Shown: positions 16,786 through 25,792 of the stretch, piece after piece
How the letters are laid out: each line of letters begins with the position of its first letter
Numbering within the stretch: position 1 is the first letter of the stretch
NCBI RefSeq assembly: GCF_029223285.1
Contig: NZ_JARHUJ010000011.1
Span: 186,001 to 250,000, forward strand
Length of the DNA stretch: 64,000 nucleotides
Reading direction: 5' to 3'
From: Paraflavitalea sp. CAU 1676
Lineage (GTDB): Bacteria; Bacteroidota; Bacteroidia; Chitinophagales; Chitinophagaceae
Program-made: the position numbers and the translations under genes
The notes under the pieces: model-generated
What the model saw: the letters and a program-made list of their open reading frames with translations, nothing else
Told to the model about the DNA's origin: nothing
Database searches by the model: none

Positions 16786-17895
16786 ATGTTAAAACGACTA
16801 CCACCAGGCTTGCGCCAGCTCAACACCTTTCCCTTCTATTATGAAGTATCGGTATGGCTGATCTGCGTTTGCACTTATAAATACAGTTACCTGTTGGATG
16901 TATCTGACCTGCCCAATCCGCAGTTCGATAATTTCCCCCATCCCCAACTGATCCTTTTCGCCATAGGGCTATCGCTGTACACCATTCCTTTCTACCGGTG
17001 GCTGGTGCCCACGTTGCTGAAAAAGAAGAAAAACGGCTGGCTGCCGGTGGCCATCATCCTCTATTTCGGGCTGGTGTGCAAGGTGAGCAACTGGATCGTA
17101 TCGAACATTTTCTATTACCTCACCCCGGCTTCTCCCCTCAAGGATTTTTACGCGAAATGTGTTACGCTTACCACCGGGCTGCTGCGCCGCCCATTCGGCT
17201 GGACACCCAATACCCTGTTTGCCGACATCATCGTATTCCTTTCGGTAGCCTTCATATGGTATGCTTTCGAGAACGAACGCAAAAAGCACCTGCTGGAGAA
17301 AGACAACCTCGTACTGCAGCTGGATGCCCTGAAGGCCCAGCTGCATCCGCATTTCCTCTTCAATACGCTCAACAATATTTACGGCATGAGCCTTACCGGC
17401 AATAAGGAAACGCCTTCGTTCATTCTGCGCCTGTCGGACATGATGCGTTTCATTTTGTACGACTGCCAGCGCAACCTGGTATCGCTCGAAAAAGACCTGG
17501 AGTTCCTGGAGAATTACCTCGAGATGGAAAAGCAGCGCTACCCCGCCGCAAATATTCAATTCACCATCAGTGGTGAGGCGCTGGGTAAGCAGATTGCGCC
17601 ACTGTTATTCATCCAGTTCGTTGAAAACAGTTTCAAACACGGCGCGCACCGGCTCAACGATACCGGCTTTATCCACGGGTCGCTGCGCGTGGAAGGCAAC
17701 AGCCTGCACTTTGTGTTGCGGAATGACGTATTTGCGATCGCCACCCCTGCCAGTGCTTCTCCCTACGGCGGGGTAGGCATCGAAAATGTACGAAAACGGC
17801 TGGCGCTGTACTATCCACACCAGCATACGCTTTCGATCAACAAGACCCACGAAGTTTTTGAAGTACAATTGTCCATAACCGCCTTATCTTCATAA
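16786..17895 (+). CDS. LytS-type sensor histidine kinase
   Basis: A 369-residue membrane kinase. Three to four hydrophobic helices span about residues 18-150 (for example LPVAIILYFGLVCKVSNWIV); then a coiled linker, and a His_kinase domain (PF06580 type) with LHPHFLFNTLNNIYG (phospho-His at about 189) and a GHKL ATPase region (FVENSFKHG; GGVGIENVRKRL). It phosphorylates the response regulator 2 bp downstream. The ATG at 16786 is preferred over one at 16687, whose extra residues are Arg-rich and not membrane-like. A weak -7 box TATTCTTG precedes at 16773. Confidence 0.93.
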   Translation: MLKRLPPGLRQLNTFPFYYEVSVWLICVCTYKYSYLLDVSDLPNPQFDNFPHPQLILFAIGLSLYTIPFYRWLVPTLLKKKKNGWLPVAIILYFGLVCKVSNWIVSNIFYYLTPASPLKDFYAKCVTLTTGLLRRPFGWTPNTLFADIIVFLSVAFIWYAFENERKKHLLEKDNLVLQLDALKAQLHPHFLFNTLNNIYGMSLTGNKETPSFILRLSDMMRFILYDCQRNLVSLEKDLEFLENYLEMEKQRYPAANIQFTISGEALGKQIAPLLFIQFVENSFKHGAHRLNDTGFIHGSLRVEGNSLHFVLRNDVFAIATPASASPYGGVGIENVRKRLALYYPHQHTLSINKTHEVFEVQLSITALSS

Positions 17896-17897
17896 CC

Positions 17898-18617
17898 ATG
17901 ACGGCCCCTGCACCCGTAATCCGCTGCCTCATCGCCGATGATGAACTGATTGCTCACCAGATCCTGGAACAATATATCGTTCAAACGCCCGGACTGCTGC
18001 TGGTAGCCAAATGCCGCAATGCGCTGGAGGCTTTCGCGAAACTGGAGCAGCATGCCATCGACCTCATTTTCCTCGATATCGAAATGCCCCTGGTGAACGG
18101 CATCACCTTTCTCAAAACCCTCACCAATCCGCCCCGGGTTATCTTCACTACCGCGTATGCCAACTACGCGCTCGAAGGGTACGACCTTAATGTAACCGAT
18201 TATTTACTGAAGCCCTTTTCGTACGAGCGCTTTGTAAAAGCGGTTGAGAAGGTACAACAACTGATGCCCGCCGCACCGGCTGCGGAGGCTGAAGCGGATG
18301 GCGTCAACTACCTGCTGGTGAAGGAAAAAGACGGACTGATGAAGATCGCCTACGACGACATCCTGCACATCGAAGCTTCGCGCGATTATATGAAGGTCCA
18401 TACCGTATCGGGACACCACCTCATTCACCAGACAATGAAGAAGCTGGAGGAGCTGCTCCCCGCCGACCGGTTCATCCGCACGCACAAATCCTTTATCGTG
18501 GCTTTGCGCCAGATCAAATTACTGAAACCCGATGCGGTGGTGCTGATGAACAGATCGGAGATACCGGTGAGCGTGAATTATGCGGATACCGTGAAGGAGA
18601 AATTTGCCCGTTCGTAG
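17898..18617 (+). CDS. LytTR-family response regulator
   Basis: A 239-residue regulator: receiver domain with acidic pocket DDE (14-16), phospho-acceptor D60 (LIFLDIEMP), conserved Thr (FTTAY) and Lys (LLKPFSYERF), then a LytTR DNA-binding domain at about 137-237 (DILHIEASRDYMKVHT; FIRTHKSFIV). The gene follows the sensor kinase by 2 bp. Target genes are unknown, but the divergent TonB-dependent receptor and the small T9SS protein downstream are natural candidates. Confidence 0.94.
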   Translation: MTAPAPVIRCLIADDELIAHQILEQYIVQTPGLLLVAKCRNALEAFAKLEQHAIDLIFLDIEMPLVNGITFLKTLTNPPRVIFTTAYANYALEGYDLNVTDYLLKPFSYERFVKAVEKVQQLMPAAPAAEAEADGVNYLLVKEKDGLMKIAYDDILHIEASRDYMKVHTVSGHHLIHQTMKKLEELLPADRFIRTHKSFIVALRQIKLLKPDAVVLMNRSEIPVSVNYADTVKEKFARS

Positions 18618-18775
18618 ACTTAACGGTTAATTCTGTACGGCACGGTTTTTATACTATAGATTTAACAAGCCTTATTCGGAAAAAAAATACTAAATTAACA
18701 GTCTGCTTTATCTCTCTTTACGCGACCCTTTCGTAAGGATATTTTGAACCACCGTACATCTTAATATCGTTTACT

Positions 18776-19153
18776 ATGCGGATCATGTTTTTGTGTTTTA
18801 TTGGAATGATGAGCCTGGGGCGCGTATTCAGTCAGGACCTTCTTCAGCCAGAACCGGCTGACCAATCGGTGAGCCAGAAAACTTCTTCCCGCCAGGGGAA
18901 AGAGATCAGGATCTATCCCAATCCAGTGAATGAAAATCAATTCAAGATCAACCTGGGGAAGCGCTATACCGGCGCTATCGAGATCGCTATTTTCAGCAGT
19001 ACCGGCACCATGGTACACCAGGGGCGCCAAACGACCACCGGCGACCAGGTGATCCCGGTCGTAATGCCGCACAAGCTACCCGGCGGTGTATACACGCTGC
19101 ATGTGGTGATGGGCGATGCGGTGAAGAAAGCGCGACTGGTGGCTTCCGAATAA
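18776..19153 (+). CDS. Small protein consisting mainly of a type IX secretion sorting domain
   Basis: A 125-residue protein: signal peptide (MRIMFLCFIGMMSLGRVFS), a short Ser/Gln/Pro-rich linker, then a type A T9SS C-terminal domain filling residues 43-125 (IYPNPVNENQFKINL ... LPGGVYTLHVVMGD ... KKARLVASE). There is no cargo domain. In the family this domain targets a passenger through the T9SS and is cleaved or used for surface attachment; here the domain seems to be nearly the whole product. It lies 158 bp after the LytTR regulator. Confidence 0.85.
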   Translation: MRIMFLCFIGMMSLGRVFSQDLLQPEPADQSVSQKTSSRQGKEIRIYPNPVNENQFKINLGKRYTGAIEIAIFSSTGTMVHQGRQTTTGDQVIPVVMPHKLPGGVYTLHVVMGDAVKKARLVASE

Positions 19154-19226
19154 GGAATGAATTTGCGGGAAGGCGACCTGCCTTCTCCTGTTACCGCGCT
19201 AACCAGCTTGCTACAGTTGGGCAGCT

Positions 19227-19742
19227 TTACCTGAATATATCGAGCAGTCCGTCGGGCAATTCCACGAGCACCTGCTTTTTATGCTGGTCTATCTTCTGCA
19301 GGGTTTCCTGATGTATCGGTATGAGTGCTTCTTTGCCATCGAGGTCGATGCGGCAAAGGACCTGGTGAGGCTGTTCGATGACTTCGAGTATCTCGCCGAT
19401 GTCGGTGCCATTATCGATGATGTGAAAGCCAAGAAGGGATATGGGGGCCGATTTACCGGCATATTGATGGAAGGCTGCTTCTTCGAGCCATACCTGTTTT
19501 TGAACCAGCTTCTGCGCCGCTTCTTTGGTGTCGATATTTTCCAGCTTGATGTAAAGCTCCTGATCGGTCTTTGCGCGGGCCGATTCGATGAAGTAGGGCA
19601 AAAGTTCTTCCTTCCTGTCTTCGAGGTACAGTGTTTCGAGCCCTTTGAGGGCTGTTTTTTTGCCGAGTTCGTGGCGGAGGATAAGTTCGCCGCCCACGCC
19701 AAATGTGGCTACCAGTTTGCCGATGCTGCAGTAATTGATCAT
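19227..19742 (-). CDS. rimM: Ribosome maturation factor RimM
   Basis: A 171-residue 30S-assembly factor that binds ribosomal protein S19. The N-terminal RimM barrel (IGKLVATFGVGGELILRHELGKK) and the C-terminal PRC-barrel (LLGFHIIDNGTDIGEILEVIEQP ... ALIPIHQETLQKID) are both present. The canonical GxxGxxGEL motif is slightly altered. It follows rpsP in the same direction, but a strong terminator lies between, so it may depend on readthrough or its own promoter. In many bacteria trmD follows; here it is 16 kb away. Confidence 0.93.
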   Translation of the reverse strand: MINYCSIGKLVATFGVGGELILRHELGKKTALKGLETLYLEDRKEELLPYFIESARAKTDQELYIKLENIDTKEAAQKLVQKQVWLEEAAFHQYAGKSAPISLLGFHIIDNGTDIGEILEVIEQPHQVLCRIDLDGKEALIPIHQETLQKIDQHKKQVLVELPDGLLDIFR

Positions 19743-19773
19743 ATAACGGTTGAATACAAGGGATACCAGAAAA

Positions 19774-19806
19774 AAATCCCGACGACAAAGATAGTCATCG
19801 GGATTT
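19774..19806 (-). terminator. rpsP terminator / attenuator before rimM
   Basis: AAATCCCGA (19774-19782) pairs with TCGGGATTT (19798-19806) with an inner GAC/GTC extension; on the minus strand a run of seven T follows. It sits 30 bp after the rpsP stop and 32 bp before the rimM ATG. Confidence 0.8.
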
Positions 19807-19835
19807 AATGAGTTTGGCTTTAGCTATACTGCCGC

Positions 19836-20273
19836 TTAGGAGGCTTCTCCCTCGCTTCTCCTTCTGATAGGAGCGCCAACACCACCACGGCGGACTCTTC
19901 TGTCCTTAGCGTTTGCTTCCTGGCGTTTCTTCACCTGTACCTCATGCTCTGAGTGCCAGGTTTGGAACTTCACCATTGCAGCAGCCTCGTCGAAGAGACC
20001 CAGTTTAACACCGCGCAATAAGTGTTTCAGATACAGAACTCCCTTGAACGACAAAATTCTGCGTACAGTGTCTGTGGGCTGAGCGCCTTTATGCAGCCAA
20101 TCGAGGGCTTTCTGGCGGTCGAGCTGAATGGAAGCCGGAACTGTAAGCGGATTGTACGTACCTAATTTCTGGATAAATTTTCCATCTCTGGGAGAGCGGG
20201 CATCTGCCACTACGATGAAATAAAATGGTCTTTTTTTAGACCCGTGACGTTGCAGTCTGATTTTAACTGGCAT
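19836..20273 (-). CDS. rpsP: 30S ribosomal protein S16
   Basis: A 145-residue ribosomal protein. The N-terminal 80 residues are the conserved S16 fold ([46 protein letters not shown]). The C-terminal extension of about 60 residues, rich in Lys and Arg ([20 protein letters not shown]), is longer than in E. coli (82 residues) but common in Bacteroidota. It has the best promoter in the window. Confidence 0.97.
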   Translation of the reverse strand: MPVKIRLQRHGSKKRPFYFIVVADARSPRDGKFIQKLGTYNPLTVPASIQLDRQKALDWLHKGAQPTDTVRRILSFKGVLYLKHLLRGVKLGLFDEAAAMVKFQTWHSEHEVQVKKRQEANAKDRRVRRGGVGAPIRRRSEGEAS

Positions 20274-20333
20274 TTTAAATAGACATTTAAATGCGTGAAC
20301 AAATAGGGTTACTTTCTACTTTTTCAAGGAGTG

Positions 20334-20364
20334 CAAAGATAGCAATCCCCTTGATTTTTTCAAA
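20334..20364 (-). promoter_or_regulatory. rpsP promoter (TTTG -N19- TATCTTTG)
   Basis: Minus-strand -33 TTTG (20361-20364) and -7 TATCTTTG (20334-20341) with exactly 19 bp between them, a textbook Bacteroidota promoter; leader of about 55 nt to the rpsP ATG. Confidence 0.85.
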
Positions 20365-20477
20365 TATAATAATTCGTTGGAAAACGGAGCTCACTTCCTC
20401 AAAAATTAAAATTAAAAAAATATTAAGCGCCTCTCAGCACAGCTTATTGGAAGTTTTGCAAGATTTCCGGGCGACTA

Positions 20478-21797
20478 TTACCTTCTTCCTAATCCCATGC
20501 GGCCCATGGGCATTTTATTCATCATCTTCATCATCTCCTTCATCTGCTCGAACTGCTTGAGGAAGGCGTTCAATTCCGTGAGGTCTTTACCGGCTCCTTT
20601 GGCGATACGCGCCTTGCGGCCGGGGCTGATAATATCGGGATTGGCGCGTTCCTGGGGCGTCATGGAGTTGATCAGGGCTTCGATGCCTTTGAACGAATCG
20701 TCGCTGATGTCGATGTCCTTTACAGCCTTTCCTACACCGGGTATCATACCCAGCAGATCTTTGATGTTACCCATCTTCTTGATCTGGTCGAGCTGCTGCT
20801 TAAAGTCTTCAAAATCAAACTGGTTCTTACGGATCTTCTTTTCCAGCTTCTTCGCCTGCACCTCGTCGAACTGAGCCTGGGCCTTTTCCACGAGGGTGGT
20901 GATATCACCCATGCCGAGTATACGCTGGGCCATCCGCTCGGGGTAAAACACGTCGAGCGTGTCCATCTTTTCGCCGCTACTCACAAACTTGATCGGCTTG
21001 TTGACGGTGTATTTGATGGAGAGGGCGGCACCACCGCGGGTATCACCATCAAGCTTCGTGAGTACCACCCCCGAAAAATCGAGGCGGTCGTTGAAGGCTT
21101 TGGCGGTGTTGACGGCGTCCTGGCCGGTCATGGAGTCCACCACGAAAAGGATCTCGTTGGGGTTCACGGCGGCCTTGATATTGGCTACTTCGGTCATCAT
21201 CGCCTCGTCGACGGCCAAACGGCCGGCAGTATCGATGATGAGTACGTTCTTATTCTTGCTTTTGGCTTCTTTGATGGCGTTGGTGGCGATGGCTACCGCA
21301 TCCTTATTGTCAGGCTCGCTGTATACATCGATGCCGATCTGGCCACCCAATACCTTCAACTGGTCGATCGCGGCCGGACGGTAGATATCGGCGGCTACCA
21401 GCATGGGGGAAAGTCCCTTCTTGGTTTTGAGGAAATTGGCCAGTTTGCCCGAAAAGGTGGTTTTACCCGAACCCTGCAGGCCTGCGATGAGGATGACGGC
21501 GGGATTGCCTTTGGTATTGAACGTGCTTTCTGTGCCTCCCATCAGCTCTACGAGCTCGTCCTTGACGATCTTGACCATCAACTGGCCGGGGCTTACGGCG
21601 GTGATCACTTTCTGACCGAGGGCGGTTTCCCGGATCTTATCGGTAAAGTCTTTGGCGATCTTATAGTTTACGTCGGCATCTACCAATGCGCGGCGGATGT
21701 CTTTTACAGTAGCAGCAATATTGAGTTCGGTAATCCTGCCTTCCCCTTTTATCTGTTTAAAGGCGGATTCCAACTTCTCCGATAAAGACTCGAACAT
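20478..21797 (-). CDS. ffh: Signal recognition particle protein Ffh
   Basis: A 439-residue SRP GTPase that binds signal sequences and 4.5S RNA and delivers nascent membrane proteins to FtsY. N domain, then G domain with P-loop GLQGSGKTT (106-114), DTAGR, TKLDGD; M domain rich in Met near the C-terminus (KEMMKMMNKMPMGRMG). Ends are normal. It is followed by rpsP in the same direction, the classic ffh-rpsP-rimM order. Its promoter and leader carry a perfect 18-bp hairpin. Confidence 0.97.
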   Translation of the reverse strand: MFESLSEKLESAFKQIKGEGRITELNIAATVKDIRRALVDADVNYKIAKDFTDKIRETALGQKVITAVSPGQLMVKIVKDELVELMGGTESTFNTKGNPAVILIAGLQGSGKTTFSGKLANFLKTKKGLSPMLVAADIYRPAAIDQLKVLGGQIGIDVYSEPDNKDAVAIATNAIKEAKSKNKNVLIIDTAGRLAVDEAMMTEVANIKAAVNPNEILFVVDSMTGQDAVNTAKAFNDRLDFSGVVLTKLDGDTRGGAALSIKYTVNKPIKFVSSGEKMDTLDVFYPERMAQRILGMGDITTLVEKAQAQFDEVQAKKLEKKIRKNQFDFEDFKQQLDQIKKMGNIKDLLGMIPGVGKAVKDIDISDDSFKGIEALINSMTPQERANPDIISPGRKARIAKGAGKDLTELNAFLKQFEQMKEMMKMMNKMPMGRMGLGRR

Positions 21798-21851
21798 ATT
21801 GAACGGTGTTTAAAATGAACCAATTACCGGGAACCGGGGTAATGCTATAAA

Positions 21852-21890
21852 GTTCAAAGGTGAATGTAATTGTTACATTCACCTTTGAAC
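21852..21890. other. Perfect 18-bp hairpin between rpoD and ffh
   Basis: GTTCAAAGGTGAATGTAA (21852-21869) pairs perfectly with TTACATTCACCTTTGAAC (21873-21890) around a 3-nt loop. It could terminate rpoD, but it has only a short T run (CTTT) on the minus strand and lies 71 bp downstream of the stop. Because it begins where ffh transcription is predicted to start, a 5' leader structure is equally plausible. Confidence 0.7.
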
Positions 21891-21896
21891 GGACTG

Positions 21897-21904
21897 CAAA
21901 TTTA
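21897..21904 (-). promoter_or_regulatory. Predicted ffh -7 box (TAAATTTG)
   Basis: Exact TAnnTTTG match on the minus strand, 100 bp before the ffh ATG. Transcription would start near 21890, the edge of the 18-bp hairpin. No good -33 element. Confidence 0.5.
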
Positions 21905-21961
21905 CAGTAGAAATAGCTATTAAAGTGTAAAGTTTTCTTTGGGTAATGCTACATTTTAAGG

Positions 21962-22831
21962 TTAAACGCCCAAATAACCGCGCAATTCCCTGGAACGGGA
22001 GTTGGTACGGAGCTTGGTGATGGCTTTGTCTTTAATCTGACGAACGCGTTCGCGGGTGAGGTTGAACTTCTCTCCGATGTCTTCGAGGCTCATGGGATGG
22101 TCGACCCCGATGCCGAAGAAGTAACAGATCACTTCTTTCTGCCTTTCGGTGAGCATCTTCATAGAGCGTTCAATTTCCTGTTTCAGCGATTCGTTGTGCT
22201 CGATCTGCAGGTTGGCCCTTTCGGCATTCGGATTCTCCAGCACGTCTACGAGGGTATTGTCTTCCCCTTCGGACAGTGGCGTATCCATGCTTACGTGGCG
22301 GGCTGCAATGCCCAGCGTAGCTGACACTTCTTCAGTTTCCAGTTCAAGCAGTTCCGCCAATTCTTCAGGTGAGGGTTCCCGTTCATACTCCTGTTCCAGT
22401 TGGGAGAATGCCTTCTGGATCTTGTTGGTGAGACCAACTTTGTTGAGTGGCAGGCGTACAATGCGGGATTGCTCGGCCAGGGCCTGCAATATGCTTTGAC
22501 GGATCCACCAAACTGCGTAGGAGATAAATTTGAAACCGCGGGTTTCATCGAAGCGTTGAGCGGCTTTGATGAGGCCCAGGTTGCCCTCATTGATGAGGTC
22601 TGGCAGGGAGAGTCCCTGATTCTGATACTGCTTTGCGACCGAAACTACGAAGCGCAGGTTTGCTTTGGTAAGCTTGTCGAGCGCGGATTGATCGCCTTGT
22701 TTGATTCGGCGTGCCAACCGCACTTCCTCTTCGGGGCTGATCAATTCGACTTTACCAATTTCCTGCAGGTACTTTTCAAGGCTCTGAGATTCACGATTCG
22801 TGATCGATTTCGTGATCTTGAGTTGACGCAT
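21962..22831 (-). CDS. rpoD: Primary sigma factor RpoD/SigA (Bacteroidota short form)
   Basis: A 289-residue sigma-70. It lacks region 1.1, as is normal for Bacteroidota. Region 1.2 ([15 protein letters not shown]), region 2 ([35 protein letters not shown]), region 3, and region 4 with its HTH ([23 protein letters not shown]) are clear. This sigma recognises TTTG/TAnnTTTG promoters in the phylum, matching the boxes found throughout the window. MRQLKITKS at 22831 is the usual start; an ATG two codons upstream is also possible. Confidence 0.97.
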   Translation of the reverse strand: MRQLKITKSITNRESQSLEKYLQEIGKVELISPEEEVRLARRIKQGDQSALDKLTKANLRFVVSVAKQYQNQGLSLPDLINEGNLGLIKAAQRFDETRGFKFISYAVWWIRQSILQALAEQSRIVRLPLNKVGLTNKIQKAFSQLEQEYEREPSPEELAELLELETEEVSATLGIAARHVSMDTPLSEGEDNTLVDVLENPNAERANLQIEHNESLKQEIERSMKMLTERQKEVICYFFGIGVDHPMSLEDIGEKFNLTRERVRQIKDKAITKLRTNSRSRELRGYLGV

Positions 22832-23149
22832 ACTCATAGGTAGGTCATTTAAAGGGTTTTTAAGGTTTAAAGGCTACGTACTAGATACGTGAAAAAACGC
22901 TGTACGGGTTATTTTCTTGCATCCGGACTGCCGACTTATAAAAGTTGGCCTTCAGCAATTTAATGATTTCCGGCCCGGAAACCAAATTATTCACATTTAA
23001 ATTGCTGGTTGTCAGTAGCTTTAAAGTTTTTCGGGTTATATATGACTTTCCCTACCTTTAACGGGGTTTGCAACAAAAAAATTTTGGGGGTTGCATTATT
23101 TTTCTATTATTGCGCATTGGTATTATAAAAAGATCAATACAAGGAGTAG
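22832..23149. other. rpoD leader and divergent promoter region
   Basis: No gene. It contains an 8-bp hairpin (GCCGACTT 22930-22937 with AAGTTGGC 22942-22949, one G-U pair), a short repeat ACGTA/TACGT at 22876-22890, and the promoter for the START-like gene. Confidence 0.5.
23083..23112 (+). promoter_or_regulatory. Promoter of START-like gene (TTTG -N18- TATTATTG)
   Basis: TTTG at 23083-23086 and TATTATTG at 23105-23112, one mismatch in the -7 box, spacer 18 bp, leader about 30 nt. Confidence 0.55.
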
Positions 23150-23530
23150 ATGAGTAAGAAACAACAATTTACGTTAGAGTATCCGTTAAGATGTTCTCCT
23201 TCCATTTTATATGAATTCCTTAGTACGGCCGCCGGTTTGCAGGAGTGGTTTGCTGATAAAGTGGATGAACGGGATAATGTTTTCAGTTTTTCCTGGAATG
23301 GGACAACCGACAGAGCTGAAGTAACTGAAAGTGAACCAGAAAAATTCATACGATTCCATTGGTTACATGCACCAACTGATGAATATTTTGAGTTCCGGAT
23401 CGAAAAATCAGAAGTTACCAACCAGACGATACTTGTTATCAGGGATTTTGCAGAAAAAGCAGAAGTAAAAGATCAAAGCCAACTGTGGGGTTATCAGGTT
23501 AAGGACCTGTTTCACCGCCTGGGTAACTAA
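23150..23530 (+). CDS. START-like (SRPBCC) domain protein
   Basis: A 126-residue single-domain protein of the SRPBCC helix-grip superfamily, START-like group found in Bacteroidota (start MSKKQQFTLEYPLRCSPSIL, WFADKV, FSWNGTTDRAEVTE). The fold forms a hydrophobic pocket; no ligand or enzymatic function is established for this group. It faces the hypothetical gene at 23531 tail to tail with no gap. Confidence 0.85.
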   Translation: MSKKQQFTLEYPLRCSPSILYEFLSTAAGLQEWFADKVDERDNVFSFSWNGTTDRAEVTESEPEKFIRFHWLHAPTDEYFEFRIEKSEVTNQTILVIRDFAEKAEVKDQSQLWGYQVKDLFHRLGN

Positions 23531-24142
23531 TCAGTGGCCCATCGCCTGCAATAACACCTGGTACAACTGCATAAGTTTCGCATTGGCATGTTCCCATTGC
23601 TCCAAAGGAATTTTAGCGGATAGCTTACAGAAATTACTACTCGATAGCAATTCTTCTATCGAGTATTCATCCAACTGATGAAGCGGCATGTAATTGCTTT
23701 CCTCAAAATGATGTTGCCATTCATCGGCTGCGATGCACAGGTAAAATCCATGCTGTTTCAACAATGGTAAATTATCACGGAGGGTGCGCTCATATCGCTC
23801 TTTGTAGCTGCCCTTAAGCTGCAGCGTAAGACTGAAAAAATGGCCCCACCAGAAGAAAGTGCGGATAGACCAGGTATCTTCTTTACCGAATACGCGCGGA
23901 AAATCGAGCATCACCCAGGGCAATCCTTCATATTTTTCTCCTTTTGATATTTTGGGCGAAGAAGCTGCCGCGGCTTCCGGCAACGGATGACGCAGCTGTT
24001 CATGCAGCGATCTCATGACGGGAATCTGCTGCCCCATCAGCGCTACTACTTTATCGATGATGATATTCTTTGTTAAAAGCCATGCTGCGTTCTGTATCAG
24101 GGTTGATTCCTCTGCTGAAAGCTGTATTTTTGCCGCGTTCAT
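23531..24142 (-). CDS. Conserved hypothetical protein
   Basis: A 203-residue soluble protein with no signal peptide or membrane segment. It looks largely alpha-helical (for example LIQNAAWLLTKNIIIDKVVALMG; LEQWEHANAKLMQLYQVLLQAM), with an aromatic central part (TFFWWGHFFSLTLQLKG, DEWQHHFEESNY). The pattern of conserved Trp and His in the middle suggests a folded domain, but I do not recognise a family. It is divergent from the LptF/G-type permease. Confidence 0.6.
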   Translation of the reverse strand: MNAAKIQLSAEESTLIQNAAWLLTKNIIIDKVVALMGQQIPVMRSLHEQLRHPLPEAAAASSPKISKGEKYEGLPWVMLDFPRVFGKEDTWSIRTFFWWGHFFSLTLQLKGSYKERYERTLRDNLPLLKQHGFYLCIAADEWQHHFEESNYMPLHQLDEYSIEELLSSSNFCKLSAKIPLEQWEHANAKLMQLYQVLLQAMGH

Positions 24143-24247
24143 TGAATAAAGTTAATCAACCGTTCCGGGTTTTGTGGCTAGCGGAAGGGCATGTGCAACA
24201 GTAGTTGCCCCACGAGGTGATCGAATGAACGTTCAGGGAATACCTGC

Positions 24248-25792
24248 ATGCCTGGCCGGAACAAGAAAAGTGAAACCAACATAGTGATCAAAAAACTGGA
24301 TATACTGGTCCTGAAGGCGTTTATAGGGCCCTTCATTGCCACATTTTTCCTCACCTTGTTTGTATTGATCCTGCAGTTCTTCTGGCTGTGGATCGACGAT
24401 TTTGTGGGCAAGGGAATCGATGGCATGACCATCGTTCGCCTGATCATTTACCTGAGCGCGACGCTGGTGCCCCTGGCACTCCCCCTCGCCGTGCTGCTTT
24501 CTTCTATCATGACCTTTGGCAACCTGGGCGAAACCTTCGAGCTGGTGGCCATCAAATCGGCCGGTATCGGCTTGCTGCGTTTCATGCGTTCGCTGCTGGT
24601 GACCACCTTACTGCTAGCCGTGCTCGCTTTCTACTTCAACAACAACGTGATCCCCGTTGCCAACCTGAAAATGAAAACCCTTCAGTACGACCTGGTGAAC
24701 CAAAAGCCGGCTTTCGATCTGAAGGAGGGTACCTTCTACAACATGATCCCCGGTTACTCCATCAAGGTAGCTAAAAAGGTCAACGACTCTGTACTCAACG
24801 ATATTATCATCTTCGAGACCAGCCCCAATGTGCAGGACAATATGATCTCGGCCAGGCGGGGTGTGATGCGCATGTCGGACGATAAGCGTTACCTCGAATT
24901 CACCCTGCAGGATGGCTGGCGTTATGAGGAAGAAGGGGAAAGGACCGGTGTCAATAGCCGCTTCTACCGGCTGGGTTTCAAGGAATATAAAAAAGTACTC
25001 GACCTCAGCGCCCTGATGCGGAATTTCACGTCGGATAGTGTGTATAAGGACCGCGCCGAAATGCTCACCATCCTGCAGCTTAACCGGTCCATCGACTCCG
25101 TACAAAAGATGCTCAACCAGTTCCATGAGCGCCATAAAGCCGAAATGAAGGCCTACCTGCCTTTTATGCAGTATATGGACAGTGGATGGGCGAAGGTGAG
25201 GGTGCCGGCTTTGAAGAAGGACACACCTTTCATCAAAACCCTGCCCGACAGTGCCCGCGTGAGCGTCATTGACCAAAGTATTTCTTTCACGAGCTCACTG
25301 AAATCGACGCTCGACGGCGCCGCCACAGATTACGAGAACAGGCGCAAGGAATTGCGCATTCACCTCATGACCTGGCACGAAAAATTCACCATGTCGATCG
25401 CTGTACTGGTGCTGTTCCTGATCGGTGCTCCTCTCGGATCGATCGTCCGGAAAGGAGGTATCGGTACGCCCGTGGTATTTGCGGTGATCTTCTTCGTGGT
25501 ATTCTTCCTGCTGAATAATTTCGGCAAGAAGTTCGTTAAGGAGGACGTGTTGCAGCCTATTGCCGGCATGTGGCTGGCCACGATCGTGCTGCTGCCCATT
25601 GGCTTCTTCCTCATTTACAAAGCACTCCATGACTCTCAACTGTTCAATAAAGAATTCTACTACCGCTTCTTCCGTAAGCTGAGGAAGAAAAAGGCTGCGG
25701 CGAAAGAACCTGACGAGTTACCAACGGAGCTGGAAGCGGAGATCTCCGGCGAAGACCTGACGATCAAGAAAGATCAGCCGGCTGAAGGCTGA
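24248..25792 (+). CDS. LptF/LptG-family (YjgP/YjgQ) permease
   Basis: A 514-residue inner-membrane protein of the lipopolysaccharide-export permease family. Three N-terminal transmembrane helices (FIGPFIATFFLTLFVLILQF; LVPLALPLAVLLSSIMTFG; LLVTTLLLAVLAFYF), a large periplasmic beta-jellyroll domain, and three C-terminal helices. With LptB and LptC it extracts LPS from the inner membrane. Bacteroidota often encode several paralogues, so F versus G cannot be decided. The middle carries a longer, charged insertion (DSVQKMLNQFHERHKAEMKA) than in E. coli. Its 3' end overlaps the convergent next gene by 19 bp. Confidence 0.88.
   Translation: MPGRNKKSETNIVIKKLDILVLKAFIGPFIATFFLTLFVLILQFFWLWIDDFVGKGIDGMTIVRLIIYLSATLVPLALPLAVLLSSIMTFGNLGETFELVAIKSAGIGLLRFMRSLLVTTLLLAVLAFYFNNNVIPVANLKMKTLQYDLVNQKPAFDLKEGTFYNMIPGYSIKVAKKVNDSVLNDIIIFETSPNVQDNMISARRGVMRMSDDKRYLEFTLQDGWRYEEEGERTGVNSRFYRLGFKEYKKVLDLSALMRNFTSDSVYKDRAEMLTILQLNRSIDSVQKMLNQFHERHKAEMKAYLPFMQYMDSGWAKVRVPALKKDTPFIKTLPDSARVSVIDQSISFTSSLKSTLDGAATDYENRRKELRIHLMTWHEKFTMSIAVLVLFLIGAPLGSIVRKGGIGTPVVFAVIFFVVFFLLNNFGKKFVKEDVLQPIAGMWLATIVLLPIGFFLIYKALHDSQLFNKEFYYRFFRKLRKKKAAAKEPDELPTELEAEISGEDLTIKKDQPAEG

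Noticed and set aside
25774-25792. 19-bp overlap of the LPS permease and GLPGLI-like gene as a sense-antisense regulatory pair
   Set aside because: Small convergent 3' overlaps are common and nothing else supports regulation.
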